Assembly (NCBI GenBank): GCA_963702305.1
Contig: CAVPBX010000014.1
Location: forward strand, 1-64,000
Reading direction: 5' to 3'
Source of the DNA: PALSA-693 sp963702305
GTDB lineage: Bacteria > Actinomycetota > Acidimicrobiia > Acidimicrobiales > Palsa-688
DNA length: 64,000 bases
Shown: one piece after another, positions 25,913 through 35,064 of the stretch
Layout of the letters: the number at the start of each line of letters is the position of its first letter
Numbering within the stretch: the stretch's first letter is position 1
The notes under the pieces: model-generated
What the model saw: only the letters and a program-made list of their open reading frames with translations
Databases searched by the model: none
What the model was told of the DNA's origin: nothing
Position numbers and translations under genes: made by a program

Positions 25913-27410
25913 GCAGCGTACAGTCCGCCGCGAACTGGGACCTATTGGGCCGCCACCCAGTGCCGTGTACTACGTCATAGATGACGACAGTGGCGAGGAT
26001 GCCGATCGCCATCAGACCGGTCTCCGGGGTCACGATCGATTCGATCACGAGGGCGGCCATCAGTGCGATACAGCGTCCCCAGGTGGCGTGGCGCAGTACG
26101 AGGTCCAGAAGAATGAGGAGGATCGGCAGGGGCCAAAACCTGTCATTGGAGAGGCTGACTATTCCCAAAACAAGGCAGGCTGCGAATGTCAGTGCGATAA
26201 TCGGCCGTCCGCGAGCGAAGTAAGCCACGAAGAGATACATGATCACCCACATCAACGGCAACACCAGCACCTGCAGACCGGCCTGGGTGCCCCAGCGGTC
26301 ACTCGCGAAGACGACTTGGCCGATCGCGCCGTCGAACACGTCTCCCAAGAGTCCGTGGATAAAGAACAAGTCCTTCCACGGGAATGCGCCGGCGTGGAAG
26401 ATCAACCGGGGTGCGGCCAGGTACTGTGCGTCATCGAATCCGGCGAAGCGGCCGAGTGCTCCGGGTAAGCCTGCTCGAGCCATCCATATCGCCGCGGGCC
26501 CCACGAACCAGACCAGAGTGACGGCTTCGAATCGGCGCAAGTCGGAGCGGCTTCGGACGGCTAGTGAACCGTGCAACCGCCAGGCCAGCGCGCCTCCGAA
26601 GAGTGCAACGGTGAGCCATAGGGGCAGCCACGGATAGCCGATGACCTGCCGAGTGGAGCGGATGTAGACGCTGGTCGAGCGGGATACGAAATAGACCAAC
26701 GGGATGACGACAAGCGCGGCGATGCCGTTGACCCGTGCGATTTCCCCCCTCCACGAACCGGAGATGCCGGCTCCCTTCTTGCCTGACCATTTGCCGAGCA
26801 GGGGTCGGAGGAGCCAGGCCACCAGGAGCACGAAGGTCACATAGATGGCGGCCCAGGTCAGGCCGACGGTGGTGACGGTCCTCTGTCGAGACGATCCTGC
26901 GGCCGCGACCTCCACCGCGACAACAGCGGCCACCAGACCGACACGAAGAGCAGCTGTCACGTCGGCGCCGACGCCGAGCGCAGCGCGGTCCTTGGTCTCC
27001 TCGCCCATGGGTTGATCTAAGAATGGAAGGATTGGACCCGGATGGGCGCCTCTGCGCAGTGGCCCCCAACGGGAGGCGATGTGGTAGCTGATGGCGGCCA
27101 AACATGGAAATACCAGGGCCGAGAGATAGAAGGCATCGAAGTAACGATTGATGTCGAAGTTGGCAAGCAAGGGATAGCCGACCACATCGGTCCGGGTAGC
27201 CAGAGCCCGAGGCACGAACTGCCAAGCCAGGCCACAAACGGCTCCCGCCGTCGTTACTGCCACGACGAAGCGAGCTGCTACCACAGCGGCGGGGTCGCGG
27301 GAGACGAAACGGCGCGGGGGCGTCTCGCCTACAGATCCGACTCTTCCGACGTTCGCGTGCCGTCGGATCACCGCGGCTCTAAGACGCGAGGGCCGCGACG
27401 CATCGCCCAC
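25764..27410 (-). CDS. Very large membrane protein, N-terminal part (frameshifted from the next)
   Basis: About ten membrane helices follow a basic 45-residue tail. GFDDAQYLAAPRLIFHAGAFPWKDLFFIHGLL resembles the first extracytoplasmic loop of GT-C transferases, which carries acidic catalytic residues (FDDAQYL). After GTGWRPNRSQFAADC the frame is lost, and the protein resumes in the neighbouring frame, giving about 1090 residues in all. It starts 5 nt after the methyltransferase stop, so it belongs to the same operon. A single indel is likely. Confidence 0.65.
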   Translation of the reverse strand: MGDASRPSRLRAAVIRRHANVGRVGSVGETPPRRFVSRDPAAVVAARFVVAVTTAGAVCGLAWQFVPRALATRTDVVGYPLLANFDINRYFDAFYLSALVFPCLAAISYHIASRWGPLRRGAHPGPILPFLDQPMGEETKDRAALGVGADVTAALRVGLVAAVVAVEVAAAGSSRQRTVTTVGLTWAAIYVTFVLLVAWLLRPLLGKWSGKKGAGISGSWRGEIARVNGIAALVVIPLVYFVSRSTSVYIRSTRQVIGYPWLPLWLTVALFGGALAWRLHGSLAVRSRSDLRRFEAVTLVWFVGPAAIWMARAGLPGALGRFAGFDDAQYLAAPRLIFHAGAFPWKDLFFIHGLLGDVFDGAIGQVVFASDRWGTQAGLQVLVLPLMWVIMYLFVAYFARGRPIIALTFAACLVLGIVSLSNDRFWPLPILLILLDLVLRHATWGRCIALMAALVIESIVTPETGLMAIGILATVVIYDVVHGTGWRPNRSQFAADCTLLGCRRSTDRPVGGVPCITGGHRCLHPLLPDFRTRPCPGRRHPDQVVPPP

Positions 27411-27415
27411 GACTT

Positions 27416-28207
27416 CTACGAAGGTCCGACGGCTGTCGCGATTAGCTGCCAGCCCCAGCGAGAGTCATTACGGTTCAGCTGGAATGCTCGCTCGAAGAAG
27501 CGCAACGCCAGACGGGCCGCCCCCGACAGATTTCCAGCCGTCTCCGCCTGCTCGAGGTCGCGAATGAGGGCTCGGCTGCGGGCGATCACGGTGAGCCGAT
27601 ACAGGTTGAAGAACGGAAATCCTGCCTGCTGTATGGAGATGTCGCGGAGTCCGGCGTCGGCGAGGACGCTCCGTAAGCTGGCGGGATCGAAATGCTGGCG
27701 ATGTCCAATATGCCGATCGAAGGCTGATCGAGGCCCACCCGGCACGGTAATGACGACACGACAACGGGGTTTTAGGTACGGCAACGCATTACGGAGAAGC
27801 TCCCTAGGGTCATCGACATGCTCGAGGACCTCGGAGCACACCGCTACGTCGGCCCAAGCCAGCTCGGACGGGTCAGGGTCGCGCGAAGCGAGCAGGTCTC
27901 GCTGACTGAAACGAGCCCTGACCCCGAGTTGCTCCGCTCTCGCGGTAGCCATCTGGACACCAGCCCTGCTCGACTCCAGCCCACGTACGTTGACGTCTGA
28001 GTACATCGACGCCACGAACATAGCGAACTCTCCCTGACCCGATCCGATGTCGAGGAACTGCTCGCCGGGCTTCAATGGGCCCATGAGCCGAAGGATCAGC
28101 CTCGTCCGGTAGTGGTTGGCCGGGTTGTCCGCGACCACGCCACCAAGTGCTTGCCAATGAGCGTCCCACTCATCGGCGTCGGGCGGAATCGATCCAGCCG
28201 AACTCAT
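27416..28207 (-). CDS. SAM-dependent methyltransferase
   Basis: The 263-residue protein carries FLDIGSGQGEFAMFVA (motif I), VRGLESSRAG, VAVCSEVLEHVDDPREL and RCRVVITVPGGPRSAFDRHIGHRQHF. The last segment is characteristic of sugar or lipid methyltransferases in glycan clusters. The ATG overlaps the HddC stop by 4 nt (ATGA), so translation is coupled. It may methylate the heptose glycan; that is inferred from position only. Confidence 0.85.
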   Translation of the reverse strand: MSSAGSIPPDADEWDAHWQALGGVVADNPANHYRTRLILRLMGPLKPGEQFLDIGSGQGEFAMFVASMYSDVNVRGLESSRAGVQMATARAEQLGVRARFSQRDLLASRDPDPSELAWADVAVCSEVLEHVDDPRELLRNALPYLKPRCRVVITVPGGPRSAFDRHIGHRQHFDPASLRSVLADAGLRDISIQQAGFPFFNLYRLTVIARSRALIRDLEQAETAGNLSGAARLALRFFERAFQLNRNDSRWGWQLIATAVGPS

Positions 28208-28935
28208 GGTGTCCCTGTGCTGGCTGGGCGACGAAGTGACAAGTGGGCCTCGAGGTCCGCGATCCCTCTTGGTGAGCCGATTTCGAAATAGCGGTGGGAT
28301 GCAAGATAGCCAGCCAGACGGCCAGTCGAACTCAGTACTCGGTAAGTGTCGGCGAGGTCATGGACCCCGTCGGCGGGCACGAGCTCCGTGATGACGTCGA
28401 ACGTGAGCACGGAGAGTCCGTAATCGATGAAGTTCAGGCGAAGCTTGTCCGGGTTGGTGCGTTTGTCGTAGCAGGTGACCATCCCGTCCCGGTAAGAGGC
28501 GTTGGCCTGCTCCAAGGGATCGCTGCTGGGGTAGACCGTCATCAGGGCGGGTTGCCGCGATACGCAGAACGCCTTTGCGACTTCAGCAAACCGAATCGGG
28601 AGGTACGAGTCTCCATAGAGCACGAAGAACTGCGTTCGTAGCAAGCCCGCGTCTGCCGCGAGCCTCAGGGCTCCGGCGGTGCCCAGGAGCCGACTACGCT
28701 CGTACGTGTACCGGACCGACAGTCCCCAACGGGATCCATCGCCGACAAAGGCTTCGACCTGCTCGCCCAGGTATCCCAGGCAGTAGACGACCTCCTCGAC
28801 TCCCTCGGCGGCGAGGAGGGACAGTTGCCAGCCTGCGAAGGGGTGACCGCCCACGGGGAGCATCGCCTTCGGGATGGACTCGGTGTCGGGACGCATTCGG
28901 GTGCCGAGACCTCCGGCGAGGATGACGCACTGCAC
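28204..28935 (-). CDS. hddC: Heptose-1-phosphate guanylyltransferase-like nucleotidyltransferase
   Basis: The 243-residue enzyme starts at GTG 28935 with VILAGGLGTRMRP (the nucleotide-binding G-loop), IPKAMLPVGGHPF and VLYGDSYLP. It matches the HddC/RmlA-like superfamily. Next to HddA, GmhB and GmhA it should activate D-glycero-D-manno-heptose 1-phosphate to the GDP sugar. The nucleotide preference cannot be read from sequence alone. A longer ATG start at 29004 would overlap the kinase. Confidence 0.85.
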   Translation of the reverse strand: MQCVILAGGLGTRMRPDTESIPKAMLPVGGHPFAGWQLSLLAAEGVEEVVYCLGYLGEQVEAFVGDGSRWGLSVRYTYERSRLLGTAGALRLAADAGLLRTQFFVLYGDSYLPIRFAEVAKAFCVSRQPALMTVYPSSDPLEQANASYRDGMVTCYDKRTNPDKLRLNFIDYGLSVLTFDVITELVPADGVHDLADTYRVLSSTGRLAGYLASHRYFEIGSPRGIADLEAHLSLRRPASTGTP

Positions 28936-28948
28936 GACGGTCAGGTTC

Positions 28949-29929
28949 TCAGCTGCGCACAAGGACCGTCGAGCCGTCGTGGTCGAATCCGAAGCGGACC
29001 TCATGCAAGCCTTCCGCCTTGAGCGCCTCCCTGACCCCGTCCTGGTCCTTGGCGTAGAAGAGGAGGAAACCTCCGGCTCCCGCGCCGACTAACTTCCCTC
29101 CGAGGGCGCCGGAATCCATGGCCACCTGGTACCAACGATCAATTGACTCATTGGACATCAGATGCGAGCGACGGCGCTTGTGTTGCCAGTGTTCGTCCAT
29201 TAACGTGGCGAACTCTTCTACGTCGCCACGCTCGAGCGCGTCCTTGCTCGACAGGCCCAAGTGCTTTATAAAATGGAGATTGTCGATCATTTCAGATTCG
29301 CCATCCTGCGAACGCCGCTTCTGCTCGGATAGCACCAGGTCGGCTTCTCGGGAATAGCCCGTAAAGAACATCACGAGATGCTCCTCCAGGTCATTAAGAG
29401 TCTCGTTCGAAATCATCAATGGTGAGGCGTGCACACGGCCATCGGTTTCGAAGTCGAAGCAGGTTAGTCCGCCGAACGCGGCGATATACTGATCCTGTTT
29501 TCCCGTTGGACGTCCCAGCTTGTCCATCTCGACACGGGCGGCTGCCTCAGCTATCTCCCCGGGAAGCGCATGATCGCGTGTTAGGGCGAGTACCGCACGC
29601 AGAAGTCCGACGGTGAAGGCGCCAGAGGATCCGAGGCCGGTGCCAGCCGGAATGTCGGCCACGCTCACGATTTCTATGCCTGGCCCCACTTGGTGTTCGG
29701 TGAGGACCTCCCTGATGATCGGATGGGCAATATCAGCGACACTATGGACTCTCTCGACCACCGAATACTTCAGTAGGTAGTCGTCGACGAAGGTCCGGTT
29801 GATCGCCACAAAGATGTACTTGTCGATCGCACCTGAGATGACGAATCCACCGTGCCGCTCGTAGTAGGACGGAAGATCGGTCCCCCCACCGCCGAGCGAG
29901 ATCCGGAGCGGGGTACGGGTAATAATCAT
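28949..29929 (-). CDS. hddA: D-glycero-D-manno-heptose 7-phosphate kinase-like GHMP kinase
   Basis: This is a 326-residue GHMP kinase. RTPLRISLGGGGTDLPSYY is the N-terminal motif, GTGLGSSGAFTVGLLRAVLAL the ATP-phosphate loop, and GGKLVGAGAGGFLLFY the C-terminal motif. This matches HddA of the GDP-heptose route, which phosphorylates C1. The start ATG 29929 (MIITRTPLR) lies 7 nt after the transaldolase stop. Confidence 0.88.
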   Translation of the reverse strand: MIITRTPLRISLGGGGTDLPSYYERHGGFVISGAIDKYIFVAINRTFVDDYLLKYSVVERVHSVADIAHPIIREVLTEHQVGPGIEIVSVADIPAGTGLGSSGAFTVGLLRAVLALTRDHALPGEIAEAAARVEMDKLGRPTGKQDQYIAAFGGLTCFDFETDGRVHASPLMISNETLNDLEEHLVMFFTGYSREADLVLSEQKRRSQDGESEMIDNLHFIKHLGLSSKDALERGDVEEFATLMDEHWQHKRRRSHLMSNESIDRWYQVAMDSGALGGKLVGAGAGGFLLFYAKDQDGVREALKAEGLHEVRFGFDHDGSTVLVRS

Positions 29930-29936
29930 CGATCCG

Positions 29937-30653
29937 TCAAAGCAGATAGCCCGCCGTGCGGGCGTCGTTGTGGAACATCCTGACGGTGTCCAAGGAGAAC
30001 TCCTCGAGATCTCGCCCAAGCGCGGGGAGCTTTTTCAGCAAGTCATGAGTGACCGTGATGACGTGGCACCCGATCTCGTCGGCTTGCACGACGTTGAGCA
30101 CTTCTCGCGGGCTGGCCCACAGCAACTCGAGTCTCGGGAAGGGCGTCAAAATGTCGAGAGCCCTCCTCATTATCGGCACTGGGTCTACTCCTGCGTCCGC
30201 AATTCGGCCGGCAAACACCGAGACGATACCCTCTGGAGACGCGGCCATCGCCGTTGCGACCTCCTCGACTTGACGGAGAGAGAACACCGCGGTCACGTTG
30301 AGGCTGATGCCGTCCTCCGAGAGGTGCCGGATCAGCGGAGCCGCAGTCTCTCCGGCCGTGTTGGTGACCGGGATCTTCACGAACACGTTCGGGGCCCAAG
30401 ACGAGATGAGCCGAGCCTGGCGATCCATCTCGGTCCACTCGTCGGAGAAAACCTCGAACGATACCGGCCGGTCGGTCACGTTCTCGAGCACTTTGCGAGC
30501 GAAACCCTCGTAGTCGGTAATCCCAGATGCCCGCATCAATGTCGGGTTCGTCGTAAAGCCCTTGATCATCGGATCGCCGGCCAACGCGAGGATCGCGTCA
30601 AGGTCGGCACCATCGGCGAAAACCTTGATGCGCAGTGGCGCCCGCTCCGTCAT
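29937..30653 (-). CDS. Transaldolase-like protein in the heptose operon
   Basis: The 238-residue TIM barrel has FTTNPTLMRASGI near the N-terminus and VKIPVTNTAG with the Schiff-base Lys93, followed by SLNVTAVFSLRQV. It belongs to the short transaldolase/fructose-6-phosphate aldolase group. Its place inside a heptose operon suggests that it supplies sedoheptulose 7-phosphate to GmhA, or a related aldol step (inference). It overlaps the GmhB stop by 4 nt (ATGA). Confidence 0.85.
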   Translation of the reverse strand: MTERAPLRIKVFADGADLDAILALAGDPMIKGFTTNPTLMRASGITDYEGFARKVLENVTDRPVSFEVFSDEWTEMDRQARLISSWAPNVFVKIPVTNTAGETAAPLIRHLSEDGISLNVTAVFSLRQVEEVATAMAASPEGIVSVFAGRIADAGVDPVPIMRRALDILTPFPRLELLWASPREVLNVVQADEIGCHVITVTHDLLKKLPALGRDLEEFSLDTVRMFHNDARTAGYLL

Positions 30654-31210
30654 ACGATCCGCTCCTTTGGAGTCGTCGCAAGGATCCAGCTTGTAGCTTC
30701 AGGCAGAGACGTGACTGTGGCGTCGGCGGTCACGACCTGCGCAGCATAGTTGCCATCTACGTGCACCGTTAGGCATCCCGCCCGTTGGCCTGCTTCGATG
30801 TCGCGCCATTGATCGCCGACCATGAAGCTCCTGCGGGGGTCGAGGCCCATGTCTTTGGCGGCATCGAGCAGGAGCCCCGGCGCAGGCTTACGGCACGCGC
30901 AGCGGTCGGCGTCGTCATGCGGGCATACGTAGATGGCGTCGATCGGGAGTCGTCGGCGAAGGCCGGCGTGCATGGTCTCAAGCTCCTCTCCCGACAGCAA
31001 CCTCCGAGCGATGTCAGGCTGGTTGGTAACGACTACGAGGACGTACCCAACCTCTTTGAGCTGGTGGCAGGCATTCTCGACGCCGGGCAACAATTCGAGA
31101 TCTCGTGCCCGTCTCGGCGACGATGGTTTGCCGTCTCGGATGTCAGCTCGATTGAGGACCCCATCGCGATCGAGGAAGACTGCTCGCCGGAGGGGCGGCG
31201 TCCCGGGCAT
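30650..31210 (-). CDS. gmhB: D,D-heptose 1,7-bisphosphate phosphatase (HAD family)
   Basis: The 186-residue HAD phosphatase has FLDRDGVLNR (catalytic Asp pair), VVVTNQPDIARR, the zinc-binding CPHDDADRCACRKPAPG that marks GmhB/HisB-N enzymes, and FMVGDQWRDIEAGQRAG. It removes the C7 phosphate before nucleotidyl transfer. The ATG at 31210 is fixed by overlap with the epimerase stop; the frame is open further upstream but is noncoding there. Confidence 0.9.
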   Translation of the reverse strand: MPGTPPLRRAVFLDRDGVLNRADIRDGKPSSPRRARDLELLPGVENACHQLKEVGYVLVVVTNQPDIARRLLSGEELETMHAGLRRRLPIDAIYVCPHDDADRCACRKPAPGLLLDAAKDMGLDPRRSFMVGDQWRDIEAGQRAGCLTVHVDGNYAAQVVTADATVTSLPEATSWILATTPKERIV

Positions 31211-32231
31211 CAGGTGAGCCGTCCAGCCTTCGCGTCCTCGAGAAGGTCGGTCATCGCCGACACCAGGGCTGTTCGGGTTGACAGCCGGTTGCTCCAACCG
31301 AGCGAACGGATGCGATCGGTGTTCAACCGCACGATGGGCACGTCGCCGCGCCACCCGCGGTCTCCACCGGTGAAACTCAGGCGGGTCGCTGCAGGGACGA
31401 TTCCAACCACTGACATGGCAATTTCTCCGCAATTTCGACGACAGTAATATAATCACCCGTCGCCACGTTGTAGACGTCGAAGGGCTTTCGTCCCCAGGCC
31501 CAGGCCGAGAAGACCGCCTCGATGACATCGGTAACGTGGATATACGACTTGCTCTGCGAGCCGTCACCGAGGATACGCAGCTCTGACTCGTCAAGAAGTA
31601 GGCGCCGAACGAAGTCGTAACCAACTCCGTGCGTCTGGCGAGGGCCGACAACGTTTCCGAACCGGAACGCCCAAGCGGTGAGACCGAACATGTGGCAGTA
31701 GGAAGCGATCAGCGCCTCCCCGGCCAGCTTGCTAGCTCCGTAGGTGGAGACCGGGATCAGCGGTCCGTGGTCCTCCGATGCTTCGGCTTGACCGAGGTCA
31801 CCGTAAACCCCGCTTCCCGAGGCATAGAGCAGCGATGTGACCCCCGTGCGGCGAACAGCTTCAACGACGCGGTGAGTCAGGAGGGTTCCCTGATCGAAGT
31901 CGACAGACGGCTCGGTCGCGGCACGGGCGATGTCAGGGTTGGATGCCAGATGGATGACTGCATTCGCATCTGCTACGGCCGACGTGAGCGTTTCTAGATC
32001 CTCCACCTCTCCTTCGATCACTCGGAGACGGGCATCCGTTTGGTGGGGTGCTAAATGCCAAAGACGCCCGGACGAGAAGTTGTCATAGACCGTAACCTGT
32101 TCGACCGCTGAATCAGAAAGCAGTCGATCCACAAAATGGCTGCCGATAAATCCGGCTCCGCCGATTATGCAGGTCCGGGCCGGAAGCGGTGCCGATCGAG
32201 TCGCGACGCCGTTCGTTTGAGCCTCGTTCAC
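31210..32231 (-). CDS. NAD-dependent sugar epimerase/dehydratase, one frameshift
   Basis: This is an extended short-chain dehydrogenase. GGAGFIGSHFVDRLL binds NAD, SGVYGDLGQAEASED lies near the active site and STYGASKLAGEAL holds the YxxxK pair. The clean frame runs to about 31420. One base shift then continues through SFTGGDRGWRGDVPIVRL to 31210, the conserved C-terminus of GalE/GDP-sugar epimerases. GTG 32231 overlaps the GmhA stop by 4 nt. It may modify the GDP-heptose or another sugar nucleotide. Confidence 0.82.
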
Positions 32232-32828
32232 TGCAGCGACTCCCATTTGGTGGCATTTAGACAGAGGCTAGGATGGCTGACCAGCAAGTGCCACATGACC
32301 GCGCACAGACCCTCGGTGTGGGGTGTGATTCGATCTGGATATGTCGGCGGCACGATCAGGCAGGCATCTGCCACCTGGGCCGTATAGCCACCGTCGCGTC
32401 CCACGATTCCAAAGATGGCTGCGCCCCGTTCCTTGGCAAGATCCAGAGCGCGTACCAAGTTGACGGAAACGCCCCGCTCGCTATTCCCTCCGCCCACGGA
32501 GAAGATCAGAAGTCCGTCGTCAGCTCGGAGACGCGATCCCGCTAGCCAGGCGGAGAAGGTGGTATCCCAGCCCTCGTCGTTGGTTCGGGCCGTGAGCTCT
32601 GACACGTTGTCGGTCGGCGCGTACGCCTCGAACCCGCACAGCTTTCTGAAGTCGTTGACGGCGTGCGAAGCGTGGCCAGCGGAGCCGCCGACCCCGAGGA
32701 CGAACAACCTGCCCTGGCGGTCACGTATCGAGGCTAAACCCGATGCCAGGGCTTCTAGCGCTTCGGTGTCGACGCCGCGAAGGATCGAGATCGTTTCCCC
32801 GAGGAACGTCGCGCTCGAATGTACTCAC
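32228..32828 (-). CDS. gmhA: Sedoheptulose-7-phosphate isomerase-like SIS protein
   Basis: The SIS-domain core FVLGVGGSAGHASHAVNDF, DGLLIFSVGGGNSERGVS, GIVGRDGGYTAQVAD and PHTEGLCAVMWHLL is clear. The known role is conversion of sedoheptulose 7-phosphate to D-glycero-D-manno-heptose 7-phosphate. The coding frame extends upstream to ATFLGETISILRGVD. It then needs a small indel near 32815 to reach the GTG at 32828 that overlaps the GT2 stop. The in-frame part alone starts at TTG 32707. This is the first heptose enzyme of the operon. Confidence 0.82.
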
Positions 32829-34102
32829 GCTCGCTTAGGCCCGTGGCGAGCCGTGGTACGACTTGGAGGAAGTGTGACGAGGACGGGTGCTGACCCGTAG
32901 CGCACACCGGTGGCGTGCAGCAGGAGAGCGAAGCAGAAGGTGGAGAACGCCAGCATCATCAGGAGCAGTCCATCCACGGCGAGGTGATCGACGACGGAAG
33001 AAGGTCCCGGCAGGGCCAAGTCTCGTTGGATCCAGGAGACGATAAGAGCGATCGTGAGGCCCATGCCTACCCCGAAAGCGACGGCGCTTCCGATCACGGT
33101 GCGAGTGTAAGAGAACCTCTTCGTCCATCGGGTCCGTGCCGCCCCCGTGAAGTCGCAGAAGACCTGCGCCAGGCAACCGAAGAAAAAGGCCTGCGTCCCG
33201 AGGACCGAGAGGGTCAGGCCGAGAAGCATCCAGTAGAGCCCGAAACTCACGGGACCAATTTGGACGTTGCCGACGCTCAGCGGCATGGTGATGAGCAATC
33301 CCAGGCCGAGCAAGAAGAGCCCAGGCTTGAACGAAAAGAAGTCGGCGCCATAGATGAACATCGCCCGCATGTTGATCCATGCGGCGTGAAACGGCGAGAA
33401 CCATCCTGCCCGTTTGTGGTGGCTGACTCGGCCCTCTCGGTCCTTGAGGAAATCTACCGGCACCTCTGTGGTCTTGAGGCCCATACGAACTGACTTCAGG
33501 ACCATTTCCGAGGCGTACTCCCAGGACTGTGATGCCAATCCCATGCGCTTCAGTGCATCGACGGTAATGCCCCTCATGCCACAATGGATGTCGCTGAAAT
33601 GACTTCCGAATACTCGGTTGAGGATCCAAGTCGTCACCGGCGTGCCTACATACCGGTGCAGGGCGGGCATCGCTCCGGACTCGATCGAGCCCCGCCATCG
33701 TGACCCCATGGCAAACTCGCATCCGTCCCGTAACGCCTCGACGAACGGTGCGAGCTGGCGGAAGTCGTAGGTGCAGTCCGCATCACCCATGACGACGAAA
33801 CGCCCCCGGATGAAAGGAATCGCGTCGATATACGCTCGGCCGAGCCCCCGCTTGGGAGTCCGCAGGACCCGGGCGCCGGCGTTGCGGGCGAGTTCGGCGG
33901 TTCGATCGTCGGAGCTGTCGACAATGAGTATCTCGCCCTTGACGTCGGCCGCTTGCAGGCCGAGATGGCACCAAGCCACGAAATCCGAGATTGTCAATTC
34001 CTCGTTGACGGCGGGTACCACGATCGACAGTTCGGGGTCCTGCTCGTCCCGGTCGGGGAGGAGAAGCTCGAGTTTGGCGTCCGGCGCTACGTCGGTATCC
34101 AC
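32825..34102 (-). CDS. GT2 glycosyltransferase with four C-terminal membrane helices
   Basis: The N-terminal GT-A domain has LSIVVPAVNEELTISDF, LIVDSSDDRT, VVMGDADCTYDF (DxD-like) and HCGMRGITVDAL. From about residue 260 there are four hydrophobic segments (LFLLGLGLLITMPLSVG, VIGSAVAFGVGMGLTIALIVSWI). This is the architecture of GtrB-like polyprenyl-phosphate glycosyltransferases. The start is GTG 34102. It heads the minus-strand heptose operon and overlaps gmhA by 4 nt. Confidence 0.85.
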   Translation of the reverse strand: MDTDVAPDAKLELLLPDRDEQDPELSIVVPAVNEELTISDFVAWCHLGLQAADVKGEILIVDSSDDRTAELARNAGARVLRTPKRGLGRAYIDAIPFIRGRFVVMGDADCTYDFRQLAPFVEALRDGCEFAMGSRWRGSIESGAMPALHRYVGTPVTTWILNRVFGSHFSDIHCGMRGITVDALKRMGLASQSWEYASEMVLKSVRMGLKTTEVPVDFLKDREGRVSHHKRAGWFSPFHAAWINMRAMFIYGADFFSFKPGLFLLGLGLLITMPLSVGNVQIGPVSFGLYWMLLGLTLSVLGTQAFFFGCLAQVFCDFTGAARTRWTKRFSYTRTVIGSAVAFGVGMGLTIALIVSWIQRDLALPGPSSVVDHLAVDGLLLMMLAFSTFCFALLLHATGVRYGSAPVLVTLPPSRTTARHGPKRA

Positions 34103-34270
34103 GGCGAAAGTCAGGTTGCGGCCCTACCTAGGTCTGTATCTGGTTCATCAGTGCGCTGCGAGCCTCGCCGACGGTCAACGCCCCTAGCGTCCGACCCGAC
34201 GGTATTGACCCGGCCAGGAAGCCTAGTGCGGCTTGGGTCGGGGCACCTGCATCTCGCGGTGCGCCATTGT

Positions 34271-34936
34271 CTACCCGCCAGGTGTGCGGCAGACCGCGAT
34301 GGTGTTGAGCCCGAACTTGTGGCGCCGACACTGGATTTCCTGCGGTCGAAAGCCGGCTCGGACCAACAGCGGCCACAGGTCGCGCGGGTCGTAGTAACAG
34401 CGATGGTCGTCCATCTCCGCCGCCGGGCTGAGGCCGAGCCGGAAGGCCGAAAATTCGAGCAGGACTTTGCCCCTCCACGTCGGGACATTGACGATGCACG
34501 TTCCGCCCGGCGCCACCAGCCGGCGCATCTCCATCAGCATCCCGGAGGGATCGTCGAGGTGTTCCAGCACCGAGATGGCGAGGGCCACGTCAAGTGAGTG
34601 ATCGGGGAGATCGCCGAGGCAGCCCGGGAGCGCTCCCTCGATGATCGTTACTCCAGGCAAGTCAGCGAGGTCGGGGGCGAGCGACACATCGGCGAGGATC
34701 AGGGATTCGGTCGTCCCCGCGATGGTCCGGGCGAAGCTCGCCTGGTAGCCGCATCCAAAGTCCCCTACCCGTTGCCCTTCGAAGCGTCGCACGTGGCGCC
34801 GAATGCTGCGGGCCGAGAGCCAGACCCCGGCCCGATCCACAACGCTCGGGGACCACGCCTCGCCGAACGACGATGTCCGCAGCGACGTTTGGTCTGGCGC
34901 GCTCCGCTGGCTCGGGGGCTCTCCGACGCCGGACAC
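34271..34936 (-). CDS. SAM-dependent methyltransferase
   Basis: The roughly 221-residue protein has VGDFGCGYQASFARTI (motif I), LADVSLAPDLADLP, VALAISVLEHLDDPSGML and LVAPGGTCIVNVPTWRGK. GTG 34936 is preferred because a TACACT box lies 7 nt upstream (leaderless). ATG 35035 is in frame and would add 33 unconserved-looking residues. It diverges from the gene at 35065. The substrate is probably a glycan or lipid; I cannot say more. Confidence 0.78.
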   Translation of the reverse strand: MSGVGEPPSQRSAPDQTSLRTSSFGEAWSPSVVDRAGVWLSARSIRRHVRRFEGQRVGDFGCGYQASFARTIAGTTESLILADVSLAPDLADLPGVTIIEGALPGCLGDLPDHSLDVALAISVLEHLDDPSGMLMEMRRLVAPGGTCIVNVPTWRGKVLLEFSAFRLGLSPAAEMDDHRCYYDPRDLWPLLVRAGFRPQEIQCRRHKFGLNTIAVCRTPGG

Positions 34937-34943
34937 CCCCGTT

Positions 34944-34949
34944 AGTGTA
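34944..34949 (-). promoter_or_regulatory. -10 box of the methyltransferase (leaderless type)
   Basis: TACACT on the minus strand ends 7 nt before GTG 34936. The divergent gene has its own TAGGCT near 35027 followed by a GGAGG ribosome site. Confidence 0.45.
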
Positions 34950-35064
34950 GTGACACCCGGTGGGCCGTTCCCTGCGACAGCGTGACTGACGCGCCCTGAT
35001 TCGATCCCCGTTCTAACCGACCGGGTAGGCTGCATCGTCCCCCGCGGAGAAGGTCTGGAGGCTG

